DNA from: Pseudonocardia ammonioxydans
Lineage (GTDB): Bacteria > Actinomycetota > Actinomycetes > Mycobacteriales > Pseudonocardiaceae
Assembly: GCF_900115005.1 (NCBI RefSeq)
Contig: NZ_FOUY01000040.1
Coordinates: 1-52,316 of the forward strand
Reading direction: 5' to 3'
DNA: 52,316 nt
In this document: in pieces, positions 50,309 to 52,316 of the stretch
Layout of the letters: each line of letters starts with the position of its first letter
How positions within the stretch are numbered: the first letter of the stretch is position 1
Notes under the pieces: generated by a model
Database searches by the model: none
What the model saw: only the letters and a program-made list of their open reading frames with translations
Told to the model about the DNA's origin: nothing
Program-made: the position numbers and the translations under genes

Positions 50309-50734
50309 CTAGCCCCGGGCTAGCCGCGGTTCCTCAACGCGAGGGACCATGATCGTGACGAAGAGCGCGAACACGACAAGCCAGGCCAGGAGGCTCAGGG
50401 ACCGCGTTGCGATCGTCTCGCCGACGAGGATGGCTAGAACTGCACTGAACATCGGGTGGCGCACGTGTCGATAGGGCTCGTGCACTACCAGGGTGCGCGG
50501 TGGGTCCTGTGGCGACAATGTTCCCTCGCCCCCCTGGGCGAAGAGGCTGATCGTCCAGGCGAGCATCGCGACGCCGCCCGCGATCAGCAGGGCGCCGACC
50601 GTCAGGGCCAGGTAGCCGAGTCCCGGACCAAGATCGACCGGAGCGGGTCCCAAGATCGTTACGATCAACGCTGGAATGATGATCGTGACGGTTACCGGAC
50701 CGAGCAGTATCGCCCGCAGGCGCTGTACCAGCAT
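50309..50734 (-). CDS. Isoprenylcysteine methyltransferase-like membrane protein, short
   Basis: 141 residues with four helices. PYRHVRHPMFSAVLAILVGE matches the SAM-binding motif of the ICMT/PEMT-like family. Ends VPRVEEPRLARG; longer relatives continue past the EExxL motif (FGxxYxxY), so this may be clipped. Confidence 0.65.
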   Translation of the reverse strand: MLVQRLRAILLGPVTVTIIIPALIVTILGPAPVDLGPGLGYLALTVGALLIAGGVAMLAWTISLFAQGGEGTLSPQDPPRTLVVHEPYRHVRHPMFSAVLAILVGETIATRSLSLLAWLVVFALFVTIMVPRVEEPRLARG

Positions 50735-50794
50735 GGCGTTGACCTCCTGGCCGCATGTGCGGAGCCCAAGGGCGGGGCGCGAGGCCCCCGCCCG

Positions 50795-51346
50795 CTATGA
50801 CCGAACGCCGATCCAACGCGGAACTCGGCCGCACAGGCGCCCGTAGGCCGTTCCGAACTGTCGCTGCAGGTGCCTTTCCTCGACCGCTGCCCAGGCGCGC
50901 ACGACTACGGCCAGTTCGATGGCCAGCAGCGCGGCCCGTGGTGAGTCTCGGGCGGCGGCGAGCCCGGCGGTGGCGGCGACGAAGCCCGTGTACTGGGGGT
51001 TGCGGCTGTAGTTGTAGATCCCGCCGGTGATCAGCTCACCGGTCTCGCCGCCGTTGAGCTGCTGCGGGCTGGCGAACGGCGTCATGCAGGCTCCTGCGAG
51101 AGCCGTCCCGGCTGCGGCGACGGCGTAGCCGGCGACGCGCCGGCCGGTCGGCACGTCGCGGTGGCGGGCGAGGGAGTCGGTGAGCAGGACTCCGAACGTG
51201 GCGTAGGCAGCCCACATCATCATCTGGGTTCCCCGTCGCAGGGTTCCGTTGCGGTCCAGGTCATTGCGCATCCGGTGAAGGAGCGGGATTGTGGCGACCG
51301 TGAGGACGGTGTTGGCCAGGCGTGCTGCTCGGTCTGCCGTGGTCAT
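50795..51346 (-). CDS. Isoprenylcysteine/phospholipid methyltransferase-like protein
   Basis: 183 residues. Helices in the first 100 residues, then GGIYNYSRNPQYTGFVAATA, the ICMT motif, and RAWAAVEERHLQRQFGTAYG, the EExxL/FGxxY motif. The complete form of the same family as its neighbour. Often found beside P1B-ATPases in actinobacteria. Confidence 0.7.
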   Translation of the reverse strand: MTTADRAARLANTVLTVATIPLLHRMRNDLDRNGTLRRGTQMMMWAAYATFGVLLTDSLARHRDVPTGRRVAGYAVAAAGTALAGACMTPFASPQQLNGGETGELITGGIYNYSRNPQYTGFVAATAGLAAARDSPRAALLAIELAVVVRAWAAVEERHLQRQFGTAYGRLCGRVPRWIGVRS

Positions 51347-51423
51347 GGGTGAGACCTCTGGTGTGCCTGTGTCTCTCGTGCGGCAGCGGGCGGTTCGGGG
51401 CTGCAGCATGCGCATCCGTCCGC

Positions 51424-52316
51424 TCAACCGCTCTGGTGCGGCGGTTGTGCCGGGGCGCCTCCCGGATCGGTGTCGAGCGGCGACGGTCCGGTTGCCACCT
51501 TGTGGGGTGTGGCCGGTCGGGGTGCCGGCGCGCAGCAAGGTTCGCCCGGTTCCGGCGCGGGCTCGATCGTGATGTGGTGTCGCCCCGAGGTGGCCGGGGC
51601 GGGAGTGAGGCCGGGCATTGTCCGTGTCCGCGCGGCGCGGACGGCGTTGAGGATGACCAGCACTTCGGCGGCCTCGTGGATCACGACGACGGTGGCCAGG
51701 CCCAGGACGCCGAATGCGGCGAGTGGGATCAGCGTGCCGATGATCAGCAGTGAGAAGCCGACGTTCTGCAGCATGATCGTGCGGGCGTTGCGGGCGTGGG
51801 CGAGGTTCTGCGGGAGGTGGCGCAGGTCTTCGCCCATCAGCGCGACGTCGGCGGTTTCGATGGCGATGTCAGTGCCCATGGCGCCCATGGCGATGCCGAT
51901 ATCGGCGGTGGCCAGGGCGGGGGCGTCGTTGACGCCGTCACCGACCATGGCGATCCGGCGGCCCCGGGCGATTTCGGGCAGCAGGCGGGCCTTGTCCTCG
52001 GGGCGCAGTTCGGCGTGCACGACGTCGATCCCGGCCTGCTCAGCGAGCGTCGCCGCGGTGCGGTGGTTGTCGCCGGTGAGCATGGCGACCTCGATCCCGA
52101 GCGCGCGCATGCGGCGGACGGCGTCGGCTGCTTCGGGGCGCAGCTCGTCGCGGACGGCGAGGGCGCCGAGCAGCGTGCCGCCGCGCTCGAGGAGTACGAC
52201 CGTTGCCCCGTGGTCCTGCAGCCGCGCGACGTCCTCGGCCAACGGGCCGGCGTCGACCCAGCCGGGTCTGCCCAGCCGCAGCTCGACCCCGTCGCGGACG
52301 CCGGTCAGGCCGTGCC
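51424..52316 (-). CDS. Heavy-metal P1B-type ATPase, C-terminal part
   Basis: The frame enters from the right edge and lacks the N-terminal, membrane and DKTGT regions. Visible: P-domain LTGDNHRTAATLAEQAG, VAMVGDGVNDAPALATADIG and MGTDIAIETADVALM, then two final helices (NVGFSLLIIGTLIPLAAFGV, LGLATVVVIHEAAEVLVILN). HEAAEVLVILNAVR in the last helix fits the Zn/Cd/Pb (P1B-2) group better than copper ATPases. The tail after 51700 has a CC pair (GEPCCAPAPRP) that may bind metal. Confidence 0.85.
   Translation of the reverse strand, partial: HGLTGVRDGVELRLGRPGWVDAGPLAEDVARLQDHGATVVLLERGGTLLGALAVRDELRPEAADAVRRMRALGIEVAMLTGDNHRTAATLAEQAGIDVVHAELRPEDKARLLPEIARGRRIAMVGDGVNDAPALATADIGIAMGAMGTDIAIETADVALMGEDLRHLPQNLAHARNARTIMLQNVGFSLLIIGTLIPLAAFGVLGLATVVVIHEAAEVLVILNAVRAARTRTMPGLTPAPATSGRHHITIEPAPEPGEPCCAPAPRPATPHKVATGPSPLDTDPGGAPAQPPHQSG

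Overview
The window is about 70% GC with the codon usage and gene content of an actinobacterium (Lsr2, PrimPol-type primase, MerR and ArsR metal regulators, a mycobacterial-type MTHFR). I read it as accessory DNA, a conjugative plasmid or integrated conjugative element, from a Pseudonocardia-like host. The genus is a guess; the order-level call is safer. No rRNA, tRNA or CRISPR array was seen.

Layout. (1) 1-10.4 kb, transfer and establishment: a MobF/TrwC relaxase runs off the left edge. A 400-base A-rich gap that could hold oriT follows. Then comes a run of minus-strand genes that all point back towards the gap: small unknown proteins, a DprA-like ssDNA-binding protein, and a PrimPol-type primase. 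Between them sit six large foldable sequences. (2) 10.4-18.5 kb: a truncated Tn3 transposase fused to a plasmid gene, an MTHFR-like enzyme, a long coiled-coil protein divergent from small HTH genes across a control region with direct repeats, and a tyrosine recombinase. (3) 19-35.4 kb, metal and metalloid island: MFS exporter, merB/merR with a rhodanese-CBS gene interrupted by an in-frame TGA, a MerR/ACR3/ferredoxin operon, an ars operon (arsR, acr3, DUF2180, two arsC, arsO), and pstSCAB followed by a receiver-like regulator and another ArsR. (4) 35.5-46.3 kb: plasmid replication-like protein, possible copy or partition regulator, an Lsr2 fusion, and many decayed genes and IS66 and IS21 remnants, several broken by one-base changes in G or C runs. 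(5) 46.3-52.3 kb: thiol-redox membrane genes (CcdA, DsbA), a BlaI/M56 pair, two methyltransferase-like membrane proteins, and a metal P1B-ATPase running off the right edge.

The most unusual feature is the set of folded elements at 3771-3954, about 4596-4659, 4881-5241, 7386-7749, 8587-8818 and 10221-10388. Each lies just upstream of a minus-strand gene, and three share one architecture with compensatory changes. In the helices I paired by hand, about 13 pairs are G-T on the plus strand and only one would be G-T on the minus strand, so selection appears to act on a folded plus strand. If oriT is at 1746-2145 and the plus strand is transferred, these are candidates for single-stranded-DNA promoters of a leading region, comparable to Frpo of plasmid F. 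This is a hypothesis; a plus-strand structured RNA family is the main alternative.
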